This document shows, piece after piece, positions 27,693 through 35,541 of a stretch of DNA of 35,541 bases. The notes below the pieces were generated by a model that ran no database searches, was not told the DNA's origin, and worked only from the letters and a program-made list of their open reading frames with translations. Positions within the stretch are counted from its first letter, which is position 1. Each line of letters opens with the position of its first letter. Source of the DNA: Candidatus Iainarchaeum sp. (GTDB taxonomy: Archaea; Iainarchaeota; Iainarchaeia; Iainarchaeales; JAFCCJ01); assembly GCA_017610305.1 (NCBI GenBank), contig JAFCCJ010000005.1, positions 1 through 35,541 on the forward strand. Reading direction: 5' to 3'. Position numbers and translations under genes: made by a program.

Positions 27693-30600
27693 TTAATCCC
27701 TGCCAGGTCTCCAGGCGAATTTCCCTGAATCATTGTCGCCCTTCTCCTTTGCATTGAACCAGTCATCCAGTTCCCTGCTTACATTGGACCAAATGGAATC
27801 TCCCTTGTGGACATCCTTTACGGCATCATTCAGTCCCCATGGACCTGCCCCTTCACTTTTCCCTTTCTTGTATTTCTTGTAGCTGTGCCTCACGAAAAGC
27901 CCGCTGCCGAACATCACAAATATAAGGGCAAGTACAACGAGTATGATGATAACGATTATTATGATTGTGACAAGGTCAATCCCTCCGCCAGCAGCCTGTT
28001 TGAATCTTGGTGTTTCCCCGCTTGGCAATGGAACAGGAGGCGCAATGAAATCATTTATCACTCCATCATCAATTAATGCATCGGCTTTGTTCCTGGAAAT
28101 GTTTCGCAGCTCATAGCTGAAAGTTGCTGATTCACCCGCATCAACAGTTGCGCTGAATTTAATTATCGGGTCGGATTCAATTACAGTAAAGCCCCCGGAA
28201 ATTTCCGAGGAATCCTCTGCAAAGCTCTTTGGAACGAATTCTATAATCTGGATTGTTTTTGTTTCCCCTGAGTTGTTTGTAAACTTAATTTCAATCTTCG
28301 CATCATATGTGGCAAGGGAATCTGTCCCCTTTTTTGTAATTGTCAGATTTCTTTCAACACCATTTTCCGAAAGAAGCTCAACAGCTTTTTCTGACTGTGC
28401 GCCGATTAAATTGGTGGCGTTCACCAAACCAACTAGGTTGTCGCTGCTGAAATTATATTTGGCGGTTTTGTAGGTTGTTTCTTCGGATGGAGGGGGCACA
28501 GGAGGAGATTCTCCATTATTTTTCAGTGAAACCGAGATTATTGCCTCATCGGCATTTGCGGCCTTGTCCTTTGCTTCAGCTTTTAGCTCATACTGCCCAT
28601 CCGCAAGTTCGCTTGTGTCCCAGCTGTAAACATAATTCCCGCCGGTTTTTTTGGTAACTCCTGAAATTTTCTCCCAGTCACCGGTTGATTTGTAATAAAA
28701 GTTAACTGTTTTGATTCCTGAGCCCGCATCCGAAGCATCTGCTTTAAGGTCAACAATTCCGCTTAGTTCGGCATTTCCCTCAGGCGCCTCCCAGGTGATC
28801 GATGGTTCGGAAGCATCAATATAAAAGTCGGCCAATGCATCGCACAAATTATCTTCTGAATCATATCCCATTATGAGAATCTGTGCATTGCCGGTTTCAC
28901 CACTATCCACCGTAAATGAGGTTGAAATAAGGGAGGTATTATTCTTATTGTCCTCCAGGCGGGTGGTTTTACCGTCAAACTTCAGCTTCACATCAGTATC
29001 GTACATCCTCCCCCCTGCTGAGGAAACACTAACATCCACTGTTCCTTCCCGCACATAGTCATCAACATCAATATTGATTGTTATATCGCAGCCAATCTCC
29101 GATCTTGCATTCCTCTCAGGAGTCATGCTTCCAGGGTTTCCAAGATCGTCAAGCGGCCTTAGTTTGTAGTAATATGTTGTATTTGCCCTAAGGTCGGCGT
29201 CATCATCGGTAAAGTATGTGTTGGTGGTTGTTTCCAGTTTATGTGTTCCGGAATCAGATATGCCGAAGTCCCTGAAAACACTCCTGTAAACCTCATAGCT
29301 GCCCATTCCCACCTCGTCATCACTTGATGCATCCCATTCAAGCCTTATTGTTCCATCGCTCCTTGCGGTGGCTGTGAAATCACTTGGTGTGCTTGGGCCC
29401 GTGGTGTCAATCTTAACTGTGAAATGGTTTGTGCTTCCGCAGCAGCTTCCAGTGCATGCCCTCAGATGGAAGTAAAAGATACCATCGGCTTTGCTTTCAG
29501 TGTAATCTGTAGCTGGAAAATCAATTGTTTCATTAGGGGTTGTTGAGGATGACTGGTCAAATACAAAACTATAACCTGTTGCGCTGCTTACACTTGCCCA
29601 GCTGAAATCAACACTTCCGTTTGCTGTCCAGGAATTATGTGTGTGAGTGGAACTTTCAACATTAGGGGTTCCCAAACTGCATCCGCTTTCCACAGGCGTC
29701 ACCAAATCACTGCTTTCAGAAGCGGCACTTACATGGCCTAAGGCATCTTGGGCAGAGATTTTGTAATAATAGCCGGTTCCATTGCCCAATCCTGAATCAG
29801 TGTATTCAGTTGTGCCTGTGGCAACGGTTGTAACCGAGGTATTTGCATCCCAGGCATCTCCTGCAGTAATTCTGTAAATTTTAATTTCTGTAACATCAAC
29901 CTCTCCATGGGCGCTCCAGCTGATTGTGACCGCACCATTTCCGGCAGAAACACTTGGCTTTCCCGGTGCGGCAGGGGTTCCGGGAGAAATACTTACTGTT
30001 TCAGCAGGAATAGGGTTTTCATTTGGGACTCCATCAACTGCGGTAACTGCAAAGTAATAATTTATGTTTGTGGTAAGTGAATCTGCCTCATAAGTGGTTG
30101 TTGAGGAGTCTGTAGTTCCAACAGCTGTTAATGAACTGACCTCAGTTATTGCGGAAGTCTCCTGATAAATGTTGTAATGGTCCAAATCCCCTGCTCCGCT
30201 TGCGGTCCAGTCCAACTGGACACTTGTGTCCGTTAACTCTGTAACTGTTAATCCTGTAATTTCGTCAGGAGCAGTCGTATCCGCAGCACTGATTGTGAAC
30301 ATCCAGGAGGCCTGTGTTGCCGCGTTTCCTAATGCATCACTCACATCGAGAGTAATATTAACTTCCTGGGCATCGGTAAAACTTGTGGAAGGGGTAAATG
30401 TAACTGTTCCTGCTGAATAAGCAAGTTCTGCATCGGCGGTTGTGTAATCAGTGCCCTCAACATTCATTGAAATTGTTGCTTCATCAATTCCTGAACCGGT
30501 ATCGGCCAATGTTGCGGTTATTGGTTGATCCACATTGCTGGAAGTACCTGCATCGGCAGGGTCCAAAGCGGAAATTGTGGGAACTCCCCCGTCAACCTGG

Positions 30601-31004
30601 AACTCGTATCCTGCCCCGCCATTGTCTTCAGTTGATGAATCCCCGACAACTATAAAATTAATTTGATCCGCATCGGCCAAGCCTGAAATTGTGCCAGTAA
30701 AAGTCATTGCAGTGGTGCCATCAGTCCAGCTATCCAAGGTGGTTAAGGAAACACTGGTATCCCCTGTTGTTGCAAGTTCTCCATCAGTCTTGTAATATAG
30801 GTCCGCAGGGCCTAAATTGTCGGCATCATCCAGTACAGTTATAGTAACAGTGATATCTGCCGCTTTTAGGAATTCAGAATTATCAAATGCAGTTGCAGTA
30901 TTGGTGCCATCAGAAGCCGAGGATACCGTAATGCCGGTGACTTCAGCCTGTACGCTGATTGCAAGGACTAATAATAGAAGACAAAAAAGGCCAAATTTTC
31001 TCAA
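27693..31004 (-). CDS. Large surface protein with FN3/Ig-like repeats, juxtamembrane domain, C-terminal TM and cytoplasmic tail
   Basis: MRKFGLFCLLLLVLAISVQA signal; FN3-type repeats (PDEITGLTVTELTDTSVQLDWTASGAGDLDHYNIYQ; PSTPSDFTATARSDGTIRLEWDASSDDEVGMGSYEVYRS); TM IDLVTIIIIVIIILVVLALIFVMFG. Confidence 0.9.
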   Translation of the reverse strand: MRKFGLFCLLLLVLAISVQAEVTGITVSSASDGTNTATAFDNSEFLKAADITVTITVLDDADNLGPADLYYKTDGELATTGDTSVSLTTLDSWTDGTTAMTFTGTISGLADADQINFIVVGDSSTEDNGGAGYEFQVDGGVPTISALDPADAGTSSNVDQPITATLADTGSGIDEATISMNVEGTDYTTADAELAYSAGTVTFTPSTSFTDAQEVNITLDVSDALGNAATQASWMFTISAADTTAPDEITGLTVTELTDTSVQLDWTASGAGDLDHYNIYQETSAITEVSSLTAVGTTDSSTTTYEADSLTTNINYYFAVTAVDGVPNENPIPAETVSISPGTPAAPGKPSVSAGNGAVTISWSAHGEVDVTEIKIYRITAGDAWDANTSVTTVATGTTEYTDSGLGNGTGYYYKISAQDALGHVSAASESSDLVTPVESGCSLGTPNVESSTHTHNSWTANGSVDFSWASVSSATGYSFVFDQSSSTTPNETIDFPATDYTESKADGIFYFHLRACTGSCCGSTNHFTVKIDTTGPSTPSDFTATARSDGTIRLEWDASSDDEVGMGSYEVYRSVFRDFGISDSGTHKLETTTNTYFTDDDADLRANTTYYYKLRPLDDLGNPGSMTPERNARSEIGCDITINIDVDDYVREGTVDVSVSSAGGRMYDTDVKLKFDGKTTRLEDNKNNTSLISTSFTVDSGETGNAQILIMGYDSEDNLCDALADFYIDASEPSITWEAPEGNAELSGIVDLKADASDAGSGIKTVNFYYKSTGDWEKISGVTKKTGGNYVYSWDTSELADGQYELKAEAKDKAANADEAIISVSLKNNGESPPVPPPSEETTYKTAKYNFSSDNLVGLVNATNLIGAQSEKAVELLSENGVERNLTITKKGTDSLATYDAKIEIKFTNNSGETKTIQIIEFVPKSFAEDSSEISGGFTVIESDPIIKFSATVDAGESATFSYELRNISRNKADALIDDGVINDFIAPPVPLPSGETPRFKQAAGGGIDLVTIIIIVIIILVVLALIFVMFGSGLFVRHSYKKYKKGKSEGAGPWGLNDAVKDVHKGDSIWSNVSRELDDWFNAKEKGDNDSGKFAWRPGRD

Positions 31005-31184
31005 TCAAAATCCCTCAAATACCATCAAAGACACATCTGATCAAATTCTATATATTCGGTTTAGAAATGTTTTAAAATGCATTACGCGGCACTGATACAT
31101 AATTCAGAATCTGCGCTGAATTTTCTCGCACCATATTTTACTCCCTATACATAACCATTTAAATTCCTTTTATTCCTTTTAAAT

Positions 31185-31643
31185 GTGGTTGGAATGAACC
31201 CTGAACAGATAATCCAATTGATTTTGATAACTCTTGTCCCCTGGATTGAGTTAAGGGGGGCAATCCCTGCAGGAATCATTATGGGCATGGACCCGCTAAC
31301 GGTTTTTCTCATCTCAGTAGTTACAAACATCCTTGTCATTTTCCCGATTTACATTTTCCTTGAATTTATTTTCCCCTATTTTGAATCTCTCCCTATAATT
31401 CAGCCAATTCTTGCAAAAATCAGGTCAAAAACCCAGAAATATGTGGACAAGCATGGTTTTTGGGGATTAATGATTTTTACCGCCATTCCACTCCCCGGGA
31501 GCGGTGCTTACAGTGCCTGTTTAGGAGCCCATCTTTTAAAAATCAGGAAGAGGGATGCAATCCCTGCAATTGTTGTAGGAGTAATAATAGCAGGAATCTT
31601 AGTCACTTTAATTGCGACTGGAGTTTTCAAGCTATTTATTTAG
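31185..31643 (+). CDS. COG2426 / small multidrug export-like membrane protein
   Basis: LVPWIELRGAIPAGIIMGMDPLTVFLISVVTNILVIFPIYIFL...HGFWGLMIFTAIPLPGSGAYSACLGAHLL. Confidence 0.88.
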   Translation: MVGMNPEQIIQLILITLVPWIELRGAIPAGIIMGMDPLTVFLISVVTNILVIFPIYIFLEFIFPYFESLPIIQPILAKIRSKTQKYVDKHGFWGLMIFTAIPLPGSGAYSACLGAHLLKIRKRDAIPAIVVGVIIAGILVTLIATGVFKLFI

Positions 31644-32423
31644 AATTGAGGTTTTAATGTCCTCTGCACAGGAGCATTGTTTCTCTAGAGAATCAATTTT
31701 TGAAATTGTTTCCAAAAATATTTTTTTCACATTATCAACATTCTTTCCCATCACTCCCATCACTTCATCAATTGTGACAGGGTTGCAAGCCTTATCGAAG
31801 CAATCATAGTCAGTCGCCATAGCAATTACTTGATAATGAATTCCCGTTTCCCTTGCAAGAACGCACTCAGGAACTGTTGACATATTAATCACATCCGCAC
31901 CCCATTGGCGAAACATCAATGATTCGGACCTTGTGCTGAACCTTGGCCCCTCAATAGTAATCACTGTTTTGTTCACATGGTTCTTTATCCCCAATTCCTT
32001 TGCAACATCCGTCATCAGGACCCTCAATTCAGGGCAAAAAGGCGCAGCCATTGGGAGATGGCATACCTTGTCCTTATCGTAAAAGGTGGAATCCCTTTTT
32101 GTTGTCCTGTCAATGAACTGGTCAGGGAAAATAAGATGCCCTGGCTCAATTTCCTTTCGCAATGAACCGCAGGCGCTGGAGGCGAGTATATGCGTCACTC
32201 CCAATTGCTTAAGTGCATCAATATTTGCGCGGTTGGGGACATTTGTAGGCATAATGCTGTGTTTAGGCCCATGCCTTGAGAGAATCGCAACTTCCTTTCC
32301 TCCAATCTTCCCGATTTTGATTTTCGAGGAGGGCTTTCCCCAAGGGGTTGAAACTTCCCTCCCCTCAGCAGCTTTTAGGATTTTCGGATCTTCCAATCCT
32401 GAACCGCCAATAATCCCAATCAT
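31632..32423 (-). CDS. mtnP: S-methyl-5'-thioadenosine phosphorylase
   Basis: MIGIIGGSGLEDPKIL...ILSRHGPKHSIMPTNVPNRANIDALKQLGVTHILASSACGSLR...VITIEGPRFSTRSESLMFRQWGADVINMSTVPECVLARE. Confidence 0.95.
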   Translation of the reverse strand: MIGIIGGSGLEDPKILKAAEGREVSTPWGKPSSKIKIGKIGGKEVAILSRHGPKHSIMPTNVPNRANIDALKQLGVTHILASSACGSLRKEIEPGHLIFPDQFIDRTTKRDSTFYDKDKVCHLPMAAPFCPELRVLMTDVAKELGIKNHVNKTVITIEGPRFSTRSESLMFRQWGADVINMSTVPECVLARETGIHYQVIAMATDYDCFDKACNPVTIDEVMGVMGKNVDNVKKIFLETISKIDSLEKQCSCAEDIKTSILNK

Positions 32424-33019
32424 TTTCCTTCCTCCAATTCCTTTGCCTTCTCCAGATACTCGAGAGCAAGTTTCCCTGCATCTTCCATGCTTTTTCCCAT
32501 AGCAAAGAAGCCATGCTCCCTTGCAACAATGAACATATTTCCCTCTAATATATTTAATATTTCATTTATTAATTCTATAGTGCCATATTGCGCGAAGTTT
32601 TCCGTAACCGAAATGCCCAATTCAGTCGCATGTTTCAGAATCAGTTCACTATGCCCGTGGAAAATTGCATTCACTTCAGGCAATTTTCCGTAAATTTCCC
32701 AGTGGATGAAAGTTTCGCTGCTGGGTTCACTTAAACCTACAACTTTTGCGCAAAACTTTTCTGTTTCACATCCCTCCACTTCCACCAACTCATTTTCCGA
32801 GCAATTTCCCAAATTGCTTCCTGAGGAGGTGATAATAATCCCGTTCCCGCTACGAAAAGAAAGATTCCCATGCGATTTCTCCCCATCAAGGGGTGCAAGC
32901 CCTGATTCGGAAAACCTCTTACACCATTCAAGCAGTTTAGCAGAATTCGAATTTTCAGGAGCCTTCTTCTCCAGAAAAACCGTTTCAAACTTCGCAACAG
33001 ATTCTGTCATATCACTCAA
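32420..33019 (-). CDS. Class II aldolase/adducin family protein
   Basis: APLDGEKSHGNLSFRSGNGIIITSSGSNLGNCSENELVEV...PSSETFIHWEIYGKLPEVNAIFHGHSELIL...ILEGNMFIVAREHGFFAMGKSMEDA. Confidence 0.9.
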   Translation of the reverse strand: MSDMTESVAKFETVFLEKKAPENSNSAKLLEWCKRFSESGLAPLDGEKSHGNLSFRSGNGIIITSSGSNLGNCSENELVEVEGCETEKFCAKVVGLSEPSSETFIHWEIYGKLPEVNAIFHGHSELILKHATELGISVTENFAQYGTIELINEILNILEGNMFIVAREHGFFAMGKSMEDAGKLALEYLEKAKELEEGK

Positions 33020-33028
33020 CCTAAGTGG

Positions 33029-33331
33029 TTATTTTAGCTTGCGTTTTTTCGCTTTACGTCTTTCTCTGCGTTTCCTAGTTGCCCTGTTTGCTATATCTTT
33101 CTTAAGCCCATCAAGCTCCCTAGTAAAAGAATCATGGTGCATTAGATTCGTTACCTCTCCCGACCTATTAACTTCAACACCATTTTTTATGCAGCAATCA
33201 AGATAATTCGCACGGGCCTCTTCCCACTTTGCAAGAGCCTCTCCCTGCAAAGGGATATCGCCCTTTGGCACGAGCTTATCTACCTGCTTCTTTAGCCTTA
33301 TGGCAGTAGTCCTTGTTATTTGGCGAACCAT
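33029..33331 (-). CDS. Small hypothetical protein with highly basic C-terminus
   Basis: 100 aa ending RATRKRRERRKAKKRKLK; directly upstream of the aldolase gene, same strand. Confidence 0.7.
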   Translation of the reverse strand: MVRQITRTTAIRLKKQVDKLVPKGDIPLQGEALAKWEEARANYLDCCIKNGVEVNRSGEVTNLMHHDSFTRELDGLKKDIANRATRKRRERRKAKKRKLK

Positions 33332-33371
33332 AAACTATCAAAAGAATAAAGTAATTAAATGGCTTTCGTGG

Positions 33372-34043
33372 TTAAAAACTGCCCTTCAAACCCTTAATAA
33401 AATTAGGGAAAACCTTTGCTTCTGCCTTTCTCAGATTTTCCTGATATGCGCGCCTGCTGCATTTTGCAAATCCAGCAAGTTCCTCAAGTGTCACATTCCT
33501 CGGCCAGCTGTAATAGTTATGCATTTGCGCAAGTTCCAAAGCACTAAACTGCTTCCCTGTGAGAGGCTCATCATTCTTCCTTTCAACAAAATTTCCTGCT
33601 CTGAAAACTTTCACTTCGCCCAAAATTTCAAGCTCGTTCAAAAGATTAATAAGTTCCTTAGGATTTCTCGCCAGCACCTTATGCCTTTCATAACCATTCT
33701 CCTGAACAATCGGCCCTGTGTAAAGGCAGTTGCCGTTTACAATAGTGTCATAGCTTGAGCCCACACATTTCTGGATTGTTGAGGTAATTGCAGAGTTATC
33801 GGTTTTGCGGAACACCTCAAGATTCATTATTCCCTTATGGCTCTTCACAAAATTCAGATAATTTTCCAGGGAGTTCTTGTCCTGTGCCTTAATATCCCAG
33901 GTCACATGGGCAGTGGTCTTTCCATTTTGCCTTTTCATAATGGTAATTGGCCCCTTCTCCCTTGCAGAAACCTCGGGGAAAGCGGCACTGGATTCAGAGC
34001 CCCAACAATTTTGGTGGTAAACACCCAGTTCAATTTCCTTCAT
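33372..34043 (-). CDS. Bat-type helix-turn-helix (HTH_10-like) transcriptional regulator
   Basis: C-terminal LAQMHNYYSWPRNVTLEELAGFAKCSRRAYQENLRKAEAKVF resembles the archaeal HTH_10 pattern. Confidence 0.82.
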   Translation of the reverse strand: MKEIELGVYHQNCWGSESSAAFPEVSAREKGPITIMKRQNGKTTAHVTWDIKAQDKNSLENYLNFVKSHKGIMNLEVFRKTDNSAITSTIQKCVGSSYDTIVNGNCLYTGPIVQENGYERHKVLARNPKELINLLNELEILGEVKVFRAGNFVERKNDEPLTGKQFSALELAQMHNYYSWPRNVTLEELAGFAKCSRRAYQENLRKAEAKVFPNFIKGLKGSF

Positions 34044-34197
34044 AATATACCTGCGATTCCGAGCTATTTAAAGCTTACTAATTCACGTTATTAGGTTAAT
34101 ACTGGCATAATTTTGGGGTTTGAAATGCCAGAATTTCAGCAGGAATCGGCGATTTAAGCAGGTTAAGTATATATAAAAAAAAGGCGTATTTTTAACG

Positions 34198-35541
34198 ATG
34201 AAAAAGTTAATTTTCGGGATTTTGTTGATTTCCCTTGCAGGTTTTGTTTCTGCAGCAGTTTGCGGAAATGGAATAATGGAAATAGGGGAGCAGTGCGAGG
34301 ATGGAAATGATAATGCAAATGACGGCTGCAGCAATTGTCTGTTTGCGATGCCAACTTCAGGAACTATTTACTATGTCGATATTGATTCAATAGGTGGAAT
34401 CTGTTCAGATTCAAATCCAGGAACAAGGGAACAGCCCTGGTGCACAGTTCAGCATGCAATGGATATTGTTGATGCGGGGCAGGCAGTAATGATTAGGGCC
34501 GGCACTTATGAATGGCTAGATCCAAACTGTACCGCTCCCTGGAATGGCCCGCCGGTAAGGCCGGCAAACAATGGAACTGCTGAAAATCCAATTTTAATAA
34601 TGGCTTATCCAAATGAGAGAACTGTTTTGAGAGCAGACCTTTCAACAAACGCTTGCGGAATAATCGGAACATTATATAATCAATATATTATATTTCAGGG
34701 ATTTGTTGTTGAAAACGGGGAAATTAGAATTATCAAATCCGACCATATTACAGTTAGGGGAAATGAATTAACCGGGGGGCCATGGGCCACGGGTGGGAAT
34801 TATGGAGGAATTGATGTAAGAGGCGCTTCTGATTCCCTTATCCAGTCAAATATTATTCATGGATTCCAAACAGGAACTGCTGCTGGCACTTGTACTTCCT
34901 GTGCTTCAGGAATTTTAACGGGGGGAACAGGTAGTGGAGGTCACTATACTGAAAACAACATTTATGAGAATAATGAGATTTACGACAGTGTTAAAGGGGC
35001 TGTAGGAAAGTGGGAAGGAAATGGAGAAATTTTTAGAAGGAACTATGTTCATGACACTGGTTCAGGAATTGGTTTTGGAGGGGGAAATAATGCCTCTGTT
35101 TATGAAAATATTATAATCGTAGATGGTGTCGGAGTTTCATTTGAAAGGCAGGCAAATTATATTCAAGTATACAACAATACTGTAGAGCCAGGAGATAACT
35201 ATTACTATTCCTGTGGAATATACTACAGCCACTTGGACTATTTGCAAAATGATTGGGACCTTGATTATGCAACAGCTGAATTCTGGAATAACATTGTATT
35301 CAATGCAGGAGATTGTATTTACTTATGCGGTGTATGGCCAGATGGTTCGCCCCCTTCAGAATGTGTAATGCACAGCTATGCAAACCATAATTTATTTTAC
35401 AATTATTCAAGGAGGCTTGCAAGTGGTTATGGCACTCTCCCTGAAACTCACTCCTTAGCAGAGTGGCAGGCCGCCAGTCCTCCCGATGATCAGGATTCTA
35501 TTGAGGCAGAACCATCATTTTCAGATTCATTATACCACTTA
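34198..35541 (+). CDS. Secreted beta-helix protein with N-terminal DUF4215-type Cys-rich motif (3' end beyond window)
   Basis: MKKLIFGILLISLAGFVSAAVCGNGIMEIGEQCEDGNDNANDGCSNC...; beta-helix rungs HITVRGNELTGG, SLIQSNIIHGF, NIYENNEIYDS, EIFRRNYVHDTG. Open to window end, so absent from ORF track. Confidence 0.87.
   Translation, partial: MKKLIFGILLISLAGFVSAAVCGNGIMEIGEQCEDGNDNANDGCSNCLFAMPTSGTIYYVDIDSIGGICSDSNPGTREQPWCTVQHAMDIVDAGQAVMIRAGTYEWLDPNCTAPWNGPPVRPANNGTAENPILIMAYPNERTVLRADLSTNACGIIGTLYNQYIIFQGFVVENGEIRIIKSDHITVRGNELTGGPWATGGNYGGIDVRGASDSLIQSNIIHGFQTGTAAGTCTSCASGILTGGTGSGGHYTENNIYENNEIYDSVKGAVGKWEGNGEIFRRNYVHDTGSGIGFGGGNNASVYENIIIVDGVGVSFERQANYIQVYNNTVEPGDNYYYSCGIYYSHLDYLQNDWDLDYATAEFWNNIVFNAGDCIYLCGVWPDGSPPSECVMHSYANHNLFYNYSRRLASGYGTLPETHSLAEWQAASPPDDQDSIEAEPSFSDSLYHL

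Noticed and set aside
31101-31122. AATTCAG/CTGAATT hairpin near 31.1 kb as an ncRNA or C/D box RNA
   Set aside because: Only 7 AT-rich base pairs; no matching C and D boxes or promoter-terminator arrangement.
31632-31643. 12-nt convergent overlap of the COG2426 gene and mtnP
   Set aside because: Short 3' overlaps are common in compact archaeal genomes.
1-35541. CRISPR arrays, IS elements, rRNA or phage genes
   Set aside because: No regularly spaced repeats, transposase motifs, rRNA-like stretches or phage structural genes seen on reading either strand.

Overview
The window is a gene-dense archaeal segment, probably from a DPANN-type lineage. That call rests on TATA-box/leaderless promoters, a bulge-helix-bulge tRNA intron, KaiC-like and Epd/Tad-like pilus ATPases, a geranylgeranyl-reductase family protein and many large secreted surface proteins. 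Well-supported content: pdxS-pdxT; an Epd/Tad-like secretion ATPase with an N-terminal 16-Cys polyferredoxin, followed by two tandem GspF-like membrane genes; a RelE/ParE-type toxin-antitoxin pair with a palindromic operator; a KaiC-family ATPase; a cis-prenyltransferase; a geranylgeranyl reductase-like flavoprotein; mtnP with a class II aldolase; a COG2426 membrane protein; a Bat-type HTH regulator; tRNA-Gln(CUG) with a 22-nt intron; and at least seven large extracellular proteins (beta-helix, VWA, FN3, Cys-rich repeats). The ORF track missed two genes cut by the window edges (1-990 minus and 34198-35541 plus). The best second-look items are: (1) the ferredoxin-secretion ATPase fusion; (2) a ~1486-codon surface-protein reading frame interrupted by one in-frame TAA; (3) a ~95-nt structured RNA candidate at 18852-18946; (4) a juxtamembrane domain shared by two surface proteins; (5) operator-like palindromes in divergent promoters. 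All homology calls come from recognising motifs by eye; no database search was run.
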